This document shows, piece after piece, positions 50,714 to 60,907 of a stretch of DNA of 64,000 bases. Source of the stretch: Chitinophaga horti (GTDB lineage Bacteria > Bacteroidota > Bacteroidia > Chitinophagales > Chitinophagaceae). The stretch covers positions 2,232,001-2,296,000 of the forward strand of contig NZ_CP107006.1 of assembly GCF_022867795.2 (NCBI RefSeq), given 5' to 3'. Both the position numbers and the translations under genes were made by a program. Each line of letters begins with the position of its first letter. Position 1 is the stretch's first letter. Under the pieces are notes generated by a model that made no database searches, was not told where the DNA came from, and saw nothing but the letters and a program-made list of their open reading frames with translations.

Positions 50714-53059
50714 TTATTCTGATTTGAGACTTTTGGCGGGATTCATGCACGCAGCTTTGATAGCCTGGTGGGCGATGGTGATAGCTGCGATAACAAATGT
50801 GGCGGCCAGTGTGATAATAAACACACTGCTACCAATGTTTACCTGGTAAGCAAAATTGTTCAGCCAGCGTTGCATCATCACAAAGGCTAATGGTGTAGCA
50901 ATGAAAAAGGCCACCAGAATCAGCAGCATAAATTCTTTACCAAATAAGCCGAGTATGCTCGCAGCCGAAGCTCCCAGCACTTTGCGGATGCCCACTTCCT
51001 TCGTTCGATGAGCGGCGGCGAAAGTCACAAGTCCGTACAATCCCAGGCAGCCGATAAAGATCGATAACAAGGAGAAGATGCGGAAGGCCGTATACACTTT
51101 CTGCTCCTGGCGGTACATCTGCACGATATGATCATCTATAAATGCGTAAGAGAAAGCATTGTCAGGAAATACGCCCGACCACGACTTTTCAATACCGGCA
51201 ATAGTGTTGCGCATGTTCTTGCCCGATAGCTTTATGCTGATGCTGTAAAACCTATTCGGGTCATAAAACAACACACAGGCCCGCGTAAGTTTATGCCGCG
51301 TACCTTCCTGGAAGTCGTTGATCACACCGGTAATCAGCCTTGACTGACCACCTAACACGAAACGTTGCCCCAGCGCCTGTTGCGGCATTTTGTAGCCGAT
51401 CGATCGTAACATCGTCATGTTTATCACCGTGCTACGGGAAGTGTCGCCCTCCGGAAGCGCACGTACGGGCTCGCCGGCCAGTAATTGCAGTCCGAACATA
51501 TCAAAGTAACGTTCGTCCACCATTTTGATGTCGGCTACATCGCCCTTCACCATGTTCGGATGCTCGTAATACGTAGCACTACCGCCAAACGTAGGGGCCC
51601 CGACCGATAACGTATAGTCTTCCACCCCGGGGATACTCATTACCTGTTGCGCCAGTAACACACGTTTATCGGTGTCGGGCAGCCGCATCGTAATAACGGC
51701 CTCCTTGTCAAACCCAAGGTCCCGGTTTCGGAAATAATCCATCTGGTGCGCAACGATCAGCGTGCCGGCGATCATCACCTGTGAAATGACGAACTGCGTG
51801 ACCACTAGCGTTTTCCGCATGCCCAGGCCCCCTGTCCTCACTTTACCCTTCAGGCTCACGGCCGCCGCGAAGGACGACTGCACGAAAGCAGGATAAAGTC
51901 CGGCCAACAACACTACAACCAGGCCTACACTCAGCAACAGCATGATCATTTGCGGTGTGAACAAAACGAGCGCCCGAATGCTCACATCCAGTAATGCACT
52001 TACAGACGGTAATGATACTGCGGTCAATCCCAATGCCAGCAACATGCCGATGCCTGTTACTATACCCGTTTCCAGCATAAATTGCGCTACCAGTTGTGTG
52101 CGGCTGGAGCCCAGTGTTTTACGCACACCCACCTCTCTTGCGCGTTTAAGCGCCTGTGCGGTGGCCAGGTTAATGAAGTTGATACAGGCGGTGATGAGCA
52201 CGAACAAGGCAACGCCAGCCAACGCTACATAAGTAGTACGTGAAACGGTGGGGCTGATATTGTTATGCAGGTACCGCTGATCGAAATGAATATCTTTCAA
52301 AGGCTGAAGAGGCAGTCGTGTCCGGGAGGCAATATCTGCCCCCCAATTGCGGGTAATAAAGGAAGGGATGCCAGCTTCTATCGTTGCGCTTGTTCGCCCT
52401 TCGGGCAACACAATATAAGTATAGGCGCCGCGAATGTCGAAGAACGGATCATCTTTAAAGTCCTTCCCTAAGGTCGACAAGGACAATAAAAACCGGAAAG
52501 GCATATGGGTGTTAGCGGGCGGGTCGGCCACCACCCCGGTTACTTTTAATGCCAGGCGGTTGTCCAGCTTAACGGTTTGGCCGATCGGTTCTTCGGCTCC
52601 GAAGTATTTGCGGGCAGTTGTTTCAGTCAACACCAGGCTGTTGGGCTCCGTAAGTGCGGATGATTGGTTTCCTTTTAGCCAGGTGTAGTCGAATACCCGC
52701 AGGAAGTTGGTATCGGCGCACAACATCAGTCGGTCGGCGAAAGGCTGTGCATCAACCCCAATGGTTACATCGTTCATATACATAACTTGCGTGCCCTGCT
52801 CTATTTCAGGGAAATCGCGCAACATAGCCGGCAATACGGAAGTAGACACGCTCGGGTTGAAATCGATCTCGTTGAGGGTGACGCGGTAAATGCGGTCGGA
52901 CTTTTGATGCCAGGCGTCGTAAGTAAGTTCGTTCTTGACAACGAGGTAGATGATGAGACAGGCGGCTATGCCAAGGGTAAGGCCTGCAATATTGATGACG
53001 GTATTCGTTTTCTGTTTGAGGACAGCGCGCCAGGCGGCGACAAGGTGGTTACGAAGCAT
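50714..53059 (-). CDS. MacB/FtsX-type ABC transporter permease
   Basis: A 781-residue inner membrane protein. It opens with NHLVAAWRAVLKQKTNTVINIAGL, a membrane helix and a periplasmic MacB core domain. A cluster of three helices with the REVGVRKTLGSSR motif follows, then a second such unit ending in KEVGIRKVLGASA. Two MacB/FtsX cassettes of this kind are common in Bacteroidota, where the permease pairs with an ATPase encoded elsewhere. None is adjacent here. It may work in lipoprotein or peptide extrusion, or stress sensing. Confidence 0.88.
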   Translation of the reverse strand: MLRNHLVAAWRAVLKQKTNTVINIAGLTLGIAACLIIYLVVKNELTYDAWHQKSDRIYRVTLNEIDFNPSVSTSVLPAMLRDFPEIEQGTQVMYMNDVTIGVDAQPFADRLMLCADTNFLRVFDYTWLKGNQSSALTEPNSLVLTETTARKYFGAEEPIGQTVKLDNRLALKVTGVVADPPANTHMPFRFLLSLSTLGKDFKDDPFFDIRGAYTYIVLPEGRTSATIEAGIPSFITRNWGADIASRTRLPLQPLKDIHFDQRYLHNNISPTVSRTTYVALAGVALFVLITACINFINLATAQALKRAREVGVRKTLGSSRTQLVAQFMLETGIVTGIGMLLALGLTAVSLPSVSALLDVSIRALVLFTPQMIMLLLSVGLVVVLLAGLYPAFVQSSFAAAVSLKGKVRTGGLGMRKTLVVTQFVISQVMIAGTLIVAHQMDYFRNRDLGFDKEAVITMRLPDTDKRVLLAQQVMSIPGVEDYTLSVGAPTFGGSATYYEHPNMVKGDVADIKMVDERYFDMFGLQLLAGEPVRALPEGDTSRSTVINMTMLRSIGYKMPQQALGQRFVLGGQSRLITGVINDFQEGTRHKLTRACVLFYDPNRFYSISIKLSGKNMRNTIAGIEKSWSGVFPDNAFSYAFIDDHIVQMYRQEQKVYTAFRIFSLLSIFIGCLGLYGLVTFAAAHRTKEVGIRKVLGASAASILGLFGKEFMLLILVAFFIATPLAFVMMQRWLNNFAYQVNIGSSVFIITLAATFVIAAITIAHQAIKAACMNPAKSLKSE

Positions 53060-53183
53060 GCTGTGACAGTTTGCCCGTGTTGCTCCAAATTAATACCATC
53101 TTATAAATGGTTGATGATCAATAAGCCGCGTAACTTATCCTGTCCGGTTTTAGTATAAACGCCGTCCGTAAGCGGACATGCCC

Positions 53184-53765
53184 TTACACCCCAAACACCT
53201 TATCCAGCGCCTTCACCACCGCTTTAGGATCTGATTTGCCCTTTTCTACCAGGTAAGGATACTCGTCCACGAACTCGAGCCGCTTAAATTCCGGCAGCTT
53301 AAAAATGTTCATCTTATCGACAAACGCCCGTTCTTCGCGGCCGTAGAAGCGGATGTATTTGGTGTGACTAACGGTAATTTCGTACATCGCCTTCTTGTCA
53401 TTATGCACCAGCCCGAAGCTGAGGGCTGCATCTTCTGTGAGGGCGGTTTTATGCGGGTATAAGCCGGCGAGTGCTTCCATCTTGTTCATGGGTAGCGTGC
53501 TGGTGGCGTCTTCCATGCCGTAGTGGCAACTAACTGTGTCGGGTAAAAACTCTGTGAGGGAAATAAACAACTGCCAGAGGCGGTCATTATTGATGTTAAT
53601 ACTCGCCTCAAAGCGAAAAGGCAGTAAAGGCGAAGCATTCATCCTTACCAAAAAACCTTCCTTGATCTGTGCGTGAGCCCTTTTTTCCAAAGCTTCCTGG
53701 CCATCTGCCCGGTGCGACAACTCTCCTGCCCTGGGGATGCGAATCGTGGGTGCAAGTATTAACAT
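53184..53765 (-). CDS. Hypothetical protein
   Basis: A 193-residue soluble protein that I do not recognise. There is no signal peptide. The middle reads FEASININNDRLWQLFISLTEFLPDTVSCHYG, with an alternating pattern, and the C-terminus is SDPKAVVKALDKVFGV. An alternative start near residue 42 (MNASPLLPFRF) would skip a first part rich in Arg and Gln. It stands alone between the permease and another unknown protein. Confidence 0.6.
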   Translation of the reverse strand: MLILAPTIRIPRAGELSHRADGQEALEKRAHAQIKEGFLVRMNASPLLPFRFEASININNDRLWQLFISLTEFLPDTVSCHYGMEDATSTLPMNKMEALAGLYPHKTALTEDAALSFGLVHNDKKAMYEITVSHTKYIRFYGREERAFVDKMNIFKLPEFKRLEFVDEYPYLVEKGKSDPKAVVKALDKVFGV

Positions 53766-53803
53766 GTGCTAAAGATAGCCGTAATTCCGCGCAGCGCGAA
53801 AAA

Positions 53804-54277
53804 TTAGTCAAGGTGTTTTCGTACATGCCAAACGCGCATCAGGCTGTCGGATTCCCAGCGGCTCAGGCTGACAGGGGCCGTGCCGGTGCGGCTGTAGTTT
53901 ACCTGTAGAGGCAGCAAACTATCATAATGATAGCCGAATACCAGGTACTCGTTAAAGCTGGAGTCTTTGCGGAACCTTTCAATCCAGTCTTCCTCAAATA
54001 CGATCCTCCCCTTTTCGAGCCGGATCGTTTTGGATTTACGGTAGGCGGTGTCTTTGTCGAACGTGGTTTCTTCGGCAGACCAGGTTTGAGAGTCGGCGGT
54101 GCTGTCGGTCGATTTCCAGGACCTGGGCAACAACAGCATACGGCGTTTGGCGCGTTCTTTATTGAACTCCACCCCATATTGCTGCTCCGGTGGAAATGCT
54201 TTCCTCCACCATGCTTTACCATTAAAATAGAGCACAACGCCGGCTAAGGCCAAAAAAATATAAAGGACGGTTTTCAT
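53804..54277 (-). CDS. Hypothetical membrane-anchored protein
   Basis: A 157-residue protein with an N-terminal hydrophobic segment (VLYIFLALAGVVLYF) and a charged extracytoplasmic part with KERAKRRMLLLPRSWKS and KTIRLEKGRIVFEEDWIERF. No family is recognised. It has its own short upstream gap before the divergent aldolase gene. Confidence 0.6.
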   Translation of the reverse strand: MKTVLYIFLALAGVVLYFNGKAWWRKAFPPEQQYGVEFNKERAKRRMLLLPRSWKSTDSTADSQTWSAEETTFDKDTAYRKSKTIRLEKGRIVFEEDWIERFRKDSSFNEYLVFGYHYDSLLPLQVNYSRTGTAPVSLSRWESDSLMRVWHVRKHLD

Positions 54278-54375
54278 TTTCTGGTCGTGTAAAAGGGAAG
54301 GTAAATATAATAGCGGAGGCTGATGGCATATCTCAGTAGAAATTTTTATATACTAGAAATCTTCATCCGGATGCT

Positions 54376-54383
54376 TATATTTG
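54376..54383 (+). promoter_or_regulatory. Bacteroidota -7 box for the aldolase gene
   Basis: TATATTTG matches TAnnTTTG exactly, giving a transcription start near 54390 and a leader of about 25 bases. The -33 region is A/T rich without a clear TTG. Confidence 0.5.
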
Positions 54384-54414
54384 CCATCCAGATTTTTAAC
54401 CTAATCGGATTATT

Positions 54415-55485
54415 ATGGGAAAATATACTTCCGGCGTATTATTCGGCGATGAGCTTGAAGCGCTTTACAATGATGCAAAAGACAAGGGTTTTGCTATGCC
54501 CGCAGTGAACGTAGTGGGCACCAACTCTGTGAACGCAGTATTGGAAACCGCTGCTAAAGTTAATTCTCCGGTGATTATCCAGTTCTCTAACGGTGGAGCA
54601 CAATTCTTTGCCGGTAAGGGTATGCCGAACGATAAACTGCAGGCGAACATCGCCGGTGCAATTTCTGGCGCAAAGCACGTACACGAGGTAGCTAAATACT
54701 ATGGTGTACCTGTGATCCTCCACACCGACCACGCAGCAAAAAAATGGTTGCCATGGATCGACGGCCTGCTGGATGCGGGTGAAACTTTCAAAAAACAAAC
54801 GGGTCAGCCCCTCTACAGCTCTCACATGCTGGACCTGTCTGAGGAGCCAATCCACGAAAATATCGAGACCTCCAAAGTTTACTTCGAAAGAATGAACAAA
54901 CTGGGTATGAGTATCGAAATCGAACTGGGTGTAACTGGTGGTGAAGAAGACGGCGTAGACAACTCCGGCGTTGAAAACTCTCTCCTCTACACGCAACCCG
55001 AAGACGTAGCGTATGCTTACGAAACCCTCAGCCAGGTAGGCTCCCGTTTTACCGTAGCTGCTGCTTTCGGTAACGTACACGGTGTTTACAGCCCGGGTAA
55101 CGTAGAACTGCGTCCGGAAATCCTGAAAAACAGCCAGGACTTCGTAAAAGAGAAATTCAAAACTGCCAGCGACAAGCCAGTTTATTATGTATTCCACGGC
55201 GGTTCCGGTTCTCCTAAACACCAGATTGCTGAGTCGCTGGGTTACGGTGTAATCAAAATGAACCTGGATACCGACATGCAGTGGGCTTTCTGGGAAGGTG
55301 TACTGGGCTACTACAAAGCTAAAGAAGCTTTCCTGCAGGCGCAGCTCGGCAACCCTGAAGGTGCTGATAAGCCAAACAAGAAATACTACGATCCGCGCGT
55401 ATGGCTCCGTAAAGGCGAAGAAACTTTCGTTGCCCGCCTGGAAGAAGCGTTCAAAGATCTGAACTGCATCAACCGCAACGCGTAA
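54415..55485 (+). CDS. fbaA: Class II fructose-bisphosphate aldolase
   Basis: A 356-residue zinc aldolase of glycolysis/gluconeogenesis. The metal-binding and active-site segment VILHTDHAAKKW is present, as are EIELGVTGGEEDGVDN, FGNVHGVYSPGNV (second zinc His), YVFHGGSGSP and KMNLDTDMQWA. The length is that of the E. coli FbaA type. It is monocistronic, with its own -7 box and a perfect 12-bp terminator. Confidence 0.95.
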   Translation: MGKYTSGVLFGDELEALYNDAKDKGFAMPAVNVVGTNSVNAVLETAAKVNSPVIIQFSNGGAQFFAGKGMPNDKLQANIAGAISGAKHVHEVAKYYGVPVILHTDHAAKKWLPWIDGLLDAGETFKKQTGQPLYSSHMLDLSEEPIHENIETSKVYFERMNKLGMSIEIELGVTGGEEDGVDNSGVENSLLYTQPEDVAYAYETLSQVGSRFTVAAAFGNVHGVYSPGNVELRPEILKNSQDFVKEKFKTASDKPVYYVFHGGSGSPKHQIAESLGYGVIKMNLDTDMQWAFWEGVLGYYKAKEAFLQAQLGNPEGADKPNKKYYDPRVWLRKGEETFVARLEEAFKDLNCINRNA

Positions 55486-55501
55486 TCAATTAATACATTC
55501 C

Positions 55502-55534
55502 AGCCCCATGCAACACCCTTGCATGGGGCTTTTT
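55502..55534 (+). terminator. Terminator of the aldolase gene
   Basis: A perfect 12-bp stem (AGCCCCATGCAA with TTGCATGGGGCT) with a 5-base loop is followed by T's. Confidence 0.92.
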
Positions 55535-55693
55535 GATGACCCTTACCTTACAGAAATAATTGAAACCACACATATATAATGGCCTTTCAAATAAATGTTT
55601 GGATTTTATTTCTTTAAGTTGGAAGCACGGGAAATGAATTTAATTGTATCTTGCACCACTATTCTTTAACCAAATAGCACAACAAACGCAAGT

Positions 55694-56539
55694 ATGAGCT
55701 GGTTTAAGCGGATCAAACAGGGCATTTCGACGTCAACGAGCGAGAAGAAAGAAGCACCGGACGGACTTTGGCACAAATGCCCGAACTGTAAAAAAACCGT
55801 TACTGTAAAGGACCTTAAGGAAAGCCTCTACGTATGCGATAAGTGTAATTTCCACAATCGCATCAATTCAAAGGAATATTTCGAGATCATTTTTGATAAT
55901 AATGAGTTCGAGGAGCTGTTCAGCAACATCTATCCTAAAGATATGATGGGCTTTACAGATCTTAAGCCTTACAACGCCCGTTTGAAAGACGCGCAACGTA
56001 AAACCGGCCTTAGCGACGCAATGCGTGTAGGTGCGGGTAAAGTAAACGGTTACGGCCTCGTGGTTTCCTGCATGGACTTCCAGTTCATCGGCGGCTCAAT
56101 GGGTTCTGTAGTAGGTGAAAAGATTGCCCGTTCCATCGATTATGCGATCGCGAACCGTATGGGTTTACTGATCATCTCCAAATCAGGCGGTGCCCGTATG
56201 ATGGAAAGCGCCTTTTCCCTGATGCAGATGGCCAAAACCTCAGCCAAGCTCACCCAGCTGGCGGATGCGAAATTGCCTTACATCTCCCTGATGACGGACC
56301 CTACCACCGGTGGTGTAACCGCTTCTTACGCGATGCTCGGCGACATCAATACCGCAGAACCCGGCGCACTAATCGGGTTTGCTGGACCAAGGGTTATTAA
56401 GGAAACGATCAAAAAGGACCTGCCTGCTGGTTTCCAGAGCGCGGAATTCCTGCTTGACCACGGTTTCCTGGACTTTATTACAGACAGAAAAGAACTGAAA
56501 CAACGTTTAGCTACGCTGTTGGAGCTCTTCTCAAAATAA
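55694..56539 (+). CDS. accD: Acetyl-CoA carboxylase carboxyltransferase beta subunit
   Basis: A 281-residue protein. An N-terminal zinc ribbon is formed by CPNC and CDKC (Cys residues around 31-53), then comes the carboxyltransferase fold with [13 protein letters not shown], the SGGARMMES oxyanion loop and [15 protein letters not shown]. It works with AccA to transfer carboxyl from biotin to acetyl-CoA in fatty acid synthesis. accA is not in the window. A terminator hairpin separates it from smpB. Confidence 0.95.
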   Translation: MSWFKRIKQGISTSTSEKKEAPDGLWHKCPNCKKTVTVKDLKESLYVCDKCNFHNRINSKEYFEIIFDNNEFEELFSNIYPKDMMGFTDLKPYNARLKDAQRKTGLSDAMRVGAGKVNGYGLVVSCMDFQFIGGSMGSVVGEKIARSIDYAIANRMGLLIISKSGGARMMESAFSLMQMAKTSAKLTQLADAKLPYISLMTDPTTGGVTASYAMLGDINTAEPGALIGFAGPRVIKETIKKDLPAGFQSAEFLLDHGFLDFITDRKELKQRLATLLELFSK

Positions 56540-56550
56540 AACACTGAAGA

Positions 56551-56586
56551 AAAGGTCCATGTATACACATGGGCCTTTCTTTTTTT
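56551..56586 (+). terminator. Terminator of accD
   Basis: A 12-bp stem with a G-U pair (AAAGGTCCATGT with ACATGGGCCTTT) and a 4-base loop is followed by a T run, 7 bp before the smpB start. Confidence 0.85.
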
Positions 56587-56592
56587 ACTACG

Positions 56593-57033
56593 ATGGCAGA
56601 ATTAAGGAACAGATCGGCATTTTTCGAGTTTGCGATAGAAGATAAATTTATCGCCGGACTGGTATTGACAGGCACGGAGATCAAATCGATCAGGGGTGGA
56701 CGCGTAAGCTTTAACGATAGCTTCTGCTACTTCTCCAAGGGCGAACTGTTCGTGAAAAGCCTGCACATCGCCGAATACTCTCACGGCACTTACGCCAACC
56801 ATGATCCCTTACGCGAACGTAAGCTGCTGCTTACCAAACGCGAACTGCGGAAACTGGAGAACAAGATCAAGGAAAGAGGTTATTCGATCATTCCTCTGCG
56901 TATGTTTATGACCGAAAAGGGCATTGCGAAGATGGAAATCGGATTGGGTAAAGGTAAAAAGCTGCACGATAAGCGTGATTCGATCAAACAACGCGAGGCG
57001 GACCGCGAGCTGCGCCGCAACTTTAAGGTATAA
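56593..57033 (+). CDS. smpB: SsrA-binding protein
   Basis: A 146-residue tmRNA-binding protein required for trans-translation. The opening NRSAFFEFAIEDKFIAGLVLTGTEIKSIRGGRVS is characteristic, with the C-terminal basic tail (GKGKKLHDKRDSIKQREADREL) that inserts in the mRNA channel. I chose ATG 56593 (MAELRNRS); the frame runs a few codons further upstream into the accD terminator. The tmRNA gene is not in the window. Confidence 0.95.
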   Translation: MAELRNRSAFFEFAIEDKFIAGLVLTGTEIKSIRGGRVSFNDSFCYFSKGELFVKSLHIAEYSHGTYANHDPLRERKLLLTKRELRKLENKIKERGYSIIPLRMFMTEKGIAKMEIGLGKGKKLHDKRDSIKQREADRELRRNFKV

Positions 57034-57077
57034 TCAATTACATCCCCCCAATGCATAACATCACAAACCTACATCCT

Positions 57078-58232
57078 ATGAAATACAGTGCTCTCCGCTA
57101 CCTGGGCATCCTGTTAATGGTCTTTTTCTGCGCCTGTAAGTCGGGTGAAAAGATGTACAATCGCGGTCAATACGATGATGCGGTACGCCTGTTCGTGAAA
57201 AAACTGCAAAAGCGCCCGAACGACAGCAAATCACTCGCTTTACTGCCCCGCGCCTACCAGATGGCCGTGGAAACGCATGAAGCGAATGTAAACAGTCACC
57301 TCGTGTCTAACAACGCCCTCAAATGGGAACGAGTAAGAGCCGAGTACAATGCGTTGCAAAATCTCTATTATTATATCCAAAGCTCCCCCGCCGCTTTACG
57401 TATCGTAAAGCCGAAAGATTATTCATCCGCCATCACCGGCGCACAGGAAAACGCTGCGGAAGCCCGGTATAACCGTGGCTTGCAGTTAATGGGCGAAAAT
57501 AATAAAGCCAGCGCCCGCAAGGCGTTCCATGAATTTGATGCAACCCTTGCACTCGTTCCTGAGTATAAAGATGCGAAGGCACGCCGCGAAGAGGCATTTA
57601 ACGCAGGGACTATTTATGTGGCCATCAGCCAGTTGCAGATGCGCAGCCCGTCCTTCCAGTTTTCTGCCGACCAGTTTCGCGATGTGTTGCTGAGAGATTT
57701 GCAACGACGCAACCTTGACCGTTTTGTTTTGTTTATAGATGAAAGAGAGGCCCGCGCACAAAAGCTGCGCCCCGATCATTACCTGGAACTCTTGTTTTAT
57801 GACTTCGTAGTCGGTCAAACCTATGTAGATCGCCTCGAAAGGGAAGTTTCCCGCGAAGTGGTGGTAGGGCAAACGAAGGAGCGCGACTCCACCGGTAAAG
57901 TGTTTAACAAGGACGTTTGGGGCATTGTGAAAGCCAAGGTGTTCGTGACCAAAAAGACGGTTACCTCCAGCGGTATGATGGATTACCGGATTACGGAGGT
58001 AGACAATGGCCGCCTGTTACGCACGAACCGTGTACCCGGACAATTCGTCTGGTTAAACCAGTTCGGCACCTTCCGGGGGGATGAACGGGCGCTGAGCGAT
58101 GAAGATCGTAAGCTGATGACGGGCAGAGACATGCTGCCACCGCCGCCGCAACAGCTGTTTACAGAGATGACGCGACCTATTTACGACCAGATGGCAAGAG
58201 AATTGCAGTCGTACTACAATAGCATCTATTAA
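57078..58232 (+). CDS. TPR-like lipoprotein of unknown function
   Basis: A 384-residue protein with a lipobox (FFCAC) and a following TPR-like helix pair (MYNRGQYDDAVRLFVKKLQKRPNDSKSLALLPRAYQMA). A middle helical stretch repeats the AEARYNRGLQLMGENNKASARKAFHEF pattern. The C-terminal half is beta-rich. I chose ATG 57078, which gives a good signal peptide, over an upstream ATG at 57051. It is probably co-transcribed with the META-domain gene 17 bp downstream. Confidence 0.75.
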   Translation: MKYSALRYLGILLMVFFCACKSGEKMYNRGQYDDAVRLFVKKLQKRPNDSKSLALLPRAYQMAVETHEANVNSHLVSNNALKWERVRAEYNALQNLYYYIQSSPAALRIVKPKDYSSAITGAQENAAEARYNRGLQLMGENNKASARKAFHEFDATLALVPEYKDAKARREEAFNAGTIYVAISQLQMRSPSFQFSADQFRDVLLRDLQRRNLDRFVLFIDEREARAQKLRPDHYLELLFYDFVVGQTYVDRLEREVSREVVVGQTKERDSTGKVFNKDVWGIVKAKVFVTKKTVTSSGMMDYRITEVDNGRLLRTNRVPGQFVWLNQFGTFRGDERALSDEDRKLMTGRDMLPPPPQQLFTEMTRPIYDQMARELQSYYNSIY

Positions 58233-58249
58233 ACCAAAACAGCATCGAT

Positions 58250-58654
58250 ATGAGAACTTTGTTTATCGCTTTAACAGCATTGGTATTGGGAAGCTGCGCA
58301 TCCTCCAAAAAAGGAGCAGCTGCCGAAGCCGATTTGTATGGAAAAGAGTGGAAACTGATGGAGCTGAACGGCAAACAGGTGAACACTACCGCGGAACGCC
58401 TGCCGACCATCAAATTTGAGAAAGAAGGCGCACGCGTATCTGGTTTCGCCGGTTGTAACCGCATGATGGGTACTTTTACCATCAACGCAGAAAAGTTGAT
58501 CTTCTCTCCGCTTGCAGCTACGAAGATGGCCTGCATGGACGATAACGTGGAAACGGAGTACCTGGCTGCTTTGTCCGGCGTTAACACCTTCAGCGTGGAT
58601 GCGGGCATGCTGCAATTGCAGGCCGGCGACACGGTGTTAGCGAAGTTTAAATAA
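58250..58654 (+). CDS. META domain lipoprotein (HslJ-like)
   Basis: A 134-residue protein with a lipobox (LVLGSCAS). The META domain shows the typical WKLMELNGKQV, RVSGFAGCNRMMGTF and TKMACMDDNVETEYLAALSGV. HslJ-like proteins are linked to novobiocin resistance and heat shock, but the biochemical role is unknown. A hairpin terminator follows 4 bp after the stop. Confidence 0.88.
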   Translation: MRTLFIALTALVLGSCASSKKGAAAEADLYGKEWKLMELNGKQVNTTAERLPTIKFEKEGARVSGFAGCNRMMGTFTINAEKLIFSPLAATKMACMDDNVETEYLAALSGVNTFSVDAGMLQLQAGDTVLAKFK

Positions 58655-58658
58655 TAAC

Positions 58659-58691
58659 AATCCCCGGTCAGTAAGCTGGCCGGGGATTTTC
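58659..58691 (+). terminator. Terminator of the META-domain gene
   Basis: A 13-bp stem (AATCCCCGGTCAG with CTGGCCGGGGATT, one G-U pair) and a 4-base loop are followed by T's. The exporter operon converges from the other side. Confidence 0.85.
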
Positions 58692-58721
58692 TATGGCAAT
58701 GAAAAAACAAGTCATTTGTAA

Positions 58722-60905
58722 TTATCCCAGCACGCCCTGGTGATGCTCCCACAGCCGCGAGTAAATAGCCTTCTTCTCCATTAACTGGCTATGCGTTCCC
58801 TCTTCCGCCATCACGCCTTCCTGCAGTACAACAATCTTATCCGCATTCATGACCGTACTTAACCGGTGCGCGATCACGATGATGGTTTTGCCGCCGTCGC
58901 GAAGCGCTTTCATGGTGCGCTGCACGTATTGATCACTTACCGGGTCAAGCGATGATGTAGCTTCATCGAGGATCAGGATGTCGGGATTGCGGTAAATCGC
59001 CCGTGCAATGGCGAGGCGTTGCCGCTGGCCGCCCGAAAGGTTGGCGCCATGCTCCCCAACGCGGGTATTGAAACCATCTGGTAGCTTTTCAATGAACTCC
59101 AGCAATCCGAGATGTTGTGCTACGATCAGCGCGCGTTGCATATTTGGTTCGTATTCACCGATCGCAATATTTTCAAGAATGGTACCGGCGAACAGGTCGA
59201 TCTGCTGCGGCACCACACTCACCCGCCTGCGCAGGCTTTCATTCTCGATATAACGGATGTCCAAATTGCCGATCAGGATATGCCCTTCCTTCAACGGATA
59301 CATGTTCTGCAAAAGGGCCATGAGCGTTGATTTGCCGGATCCGCTCTCCCCTACTACGGCGGTTATTTTACCCTTCTCGACTTGCAGGTTAAAGTTGCGG
59401 AATACTTCGGTGCGGCTGCCATATCGGAACGATACATTATTGAAATGGATGTTGCCGACCATTTCCGGTGTTAACACCACCTTATTGCCGGTGTCCTCCT
59501 GCTCCAGGTCCATGATCTCGAACAAACGGTCGGCGGCGATAAGTGCATCCTGCATGCTTTTGTTAGCGCTGATCAGGCTCATGGCCGGACCGGTAAAGTA
59601 ACCCAATATCGCGTAGAACGATAGTAGCTCGCCCGGGCTTAATTGCCTGTCCAGCACAAACAGCGAGCCGGCCCAAAGCAACACGACCACGAACACACTC
59701 GTAGCGAAACTGGCTGCGTTGCCGATGTACAGGTTATTCAGTGTCGTGTAGTAAATGGTTTTCAACAGCTGTATGAATTTCGATTCCGTTTTTACGTTCG
59801 CATATTCCTCCAGCCCGAACCGTTTGATCGTTCCGGCGGAGTTGAGCGATTCTACCAGCTGTCCACCCAATTCTGCATTATCTTCCATCAGCTTGCGCTG
59901 CATTTTTCTATTTACATTATTACTGATGCGGTACACCACGTAATATACCGGTACTATGCCCAGCATGATCAGCGCCAGCTTCCAGTAATAGGTGAACATC
60001 AAACAGAAAGAAAAAATAACGATGAAGATGTTGACGACAAGACTCACCGCTACATCGTTCACGAATACACGGATTTTTACCGCATCGTTAATGCGCGAAG
60101 TTATTTCACCTACACGCATGGTATCGAAGAATTGTTGCGGCAGTTTCAGCAGGTGTTTGTAATAACCCAGTATCAGCTGGGCATCAATCTGCTGGCCCGT
60201 CTTCAGCGCAAATACGCTTTTCAGGCTACCGATATATAATTGTAAGCCGAGTATGCACAACATGATAATGCCCAGCAGGTTGAGCAAATTACGATTGCCC
60301 TCTACCAGTACATTGTCGACGATCTTTTGAACGTAAATAGAGGTGGACAGTCCTAATATGGTATACAACATTGCACCGAAAATGGTTTGCATGGTGACCG
60401 CGCGATGTGGCTTTAGCAGGAACCAGAAGCGTTGAAGGTTGGATACTTTTTCATTACCGGGCCGAAATGTTTCGCCAGGTAACAAAAGGATCAATACGCC
60501 CGTCCATATTTGTTTGAACTCCTCCGGCCGCATCTTGTGCAATTCGCCGTCAGCCGGGTCCATAACGGTAATGGCATCGGGCGTTACGCGGTACACGACC
60601 ACATAGTGATGCAAAACGCCTTTCAAAATAACGTGTGCGATGGCCGGTTTGGGAATATTGGGGAGTGATTCGAATGGCCCCTTTACGCCTTTGGCCTGAA
60701 AGCCAAGTTTGCCTGCCGCTTCAATGAGGCCCATCACATTCGTGCCTTTGCCATCTGTATAAGCGAACTGGCGGATGCGTGCTACGGGCATTTCGAGGTT
60801 GTAATAAGCTGCAACCGACGCCAGGCAGGCGGCTGCACAGTCACTGATGTCGCGTTGCTTCACCAGCGCGCTTTTCTTTACTTTTCTGATTTGCTGACTG
60901 CTCAT
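58722..60905 (-). CDS. C39-peptidase-containing ABC exporter
   Basis: A 727-residue protein. The C39 domain (~15-140) has the catalytic Cys23 in QRDISDCAAACL, the His in LHHYVVVY and the Asp in VMDPADG. Six membrane helices and the ATPase follow: Walker A GESGSGKST, signature LSGGQRQRLAIARA, Walker B ILILDEATSSLD and H-loop IAHRLS. Such proteins cut a double-Gly leader while exporting a bacteriocin or signalling peptide. I chose ATG 60905, 2 bp after the adaptor gene's stop. No candidate precursor gene is adjacent. Confidence 0.93.
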   Translation of the reverse strand: MSSQQIRKVKKSALVKQRDISDCAAACLASVAAYYNLEMPVARIRQFAYTDGKGTNVMGLIEAAGKLGFQAKGVKGPFESLPNIPKPAIAHVILKGVLHHYVVVYRVTPDAITVMDPADGELHKMRPEEFKQIWTGVLILLLPGETFRPGNEKVSNLQRFWFLLKPHRAVTMQTIFGAMLYTILGLSTSIYVQKIVDNVLVEGNRNLLNLLGIIMLCILGLQLYIGSLKSVFALKTGQQIDAQLILGYYKHLLKLPQQFFDTMRVGEITSRINDAVKIRVFVNDVAVSLVVNIFIVIFSFCLMFTYYWKLALIMLGIVPVYYVVYRISNNVNRKMQRKLMEDNAELGGQLVESLNSAGTIKRFGLEEYANVKTESKFIQLLKTIYYTTLNNLYIGNAASFATSVFVVVLLWAGSLFVLDRQLSPGELLSFYAILGYFTGPAMSLISANKSMQDALIAADRLFEIMDLEQEDTGNKVVLTPEMVGNIHFNNVSFRYGSRTEVFRNFNLQVEKGKITAVVGESGSGKSTLMALLQNMYPLKEGHILIGNLDIRYIENESLRRRVSVVPQQIDLFAGTILENIAIGEYEPNMQRALIVAQHLGLLEFIEKLPDGFNTRVGEHGANLSGGQRQRLAIARAIYRNPDILILDEATSSLDPVSDQYVQRTMKALRDGGKTIIVIAHRLSTVMNADKIVVLQEGVMAEEGTHSQLMEKKAIYSRLWEHHQGVLG

Positions 60906-60907
60906 GG

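Noticed and set aside
54439..55221. 260-codon minus-strand frame opposite the aldolase gene
   Set aside because: Antisense shadow of fbaA; rich in Phe and Val in a way typical of mirror frames.
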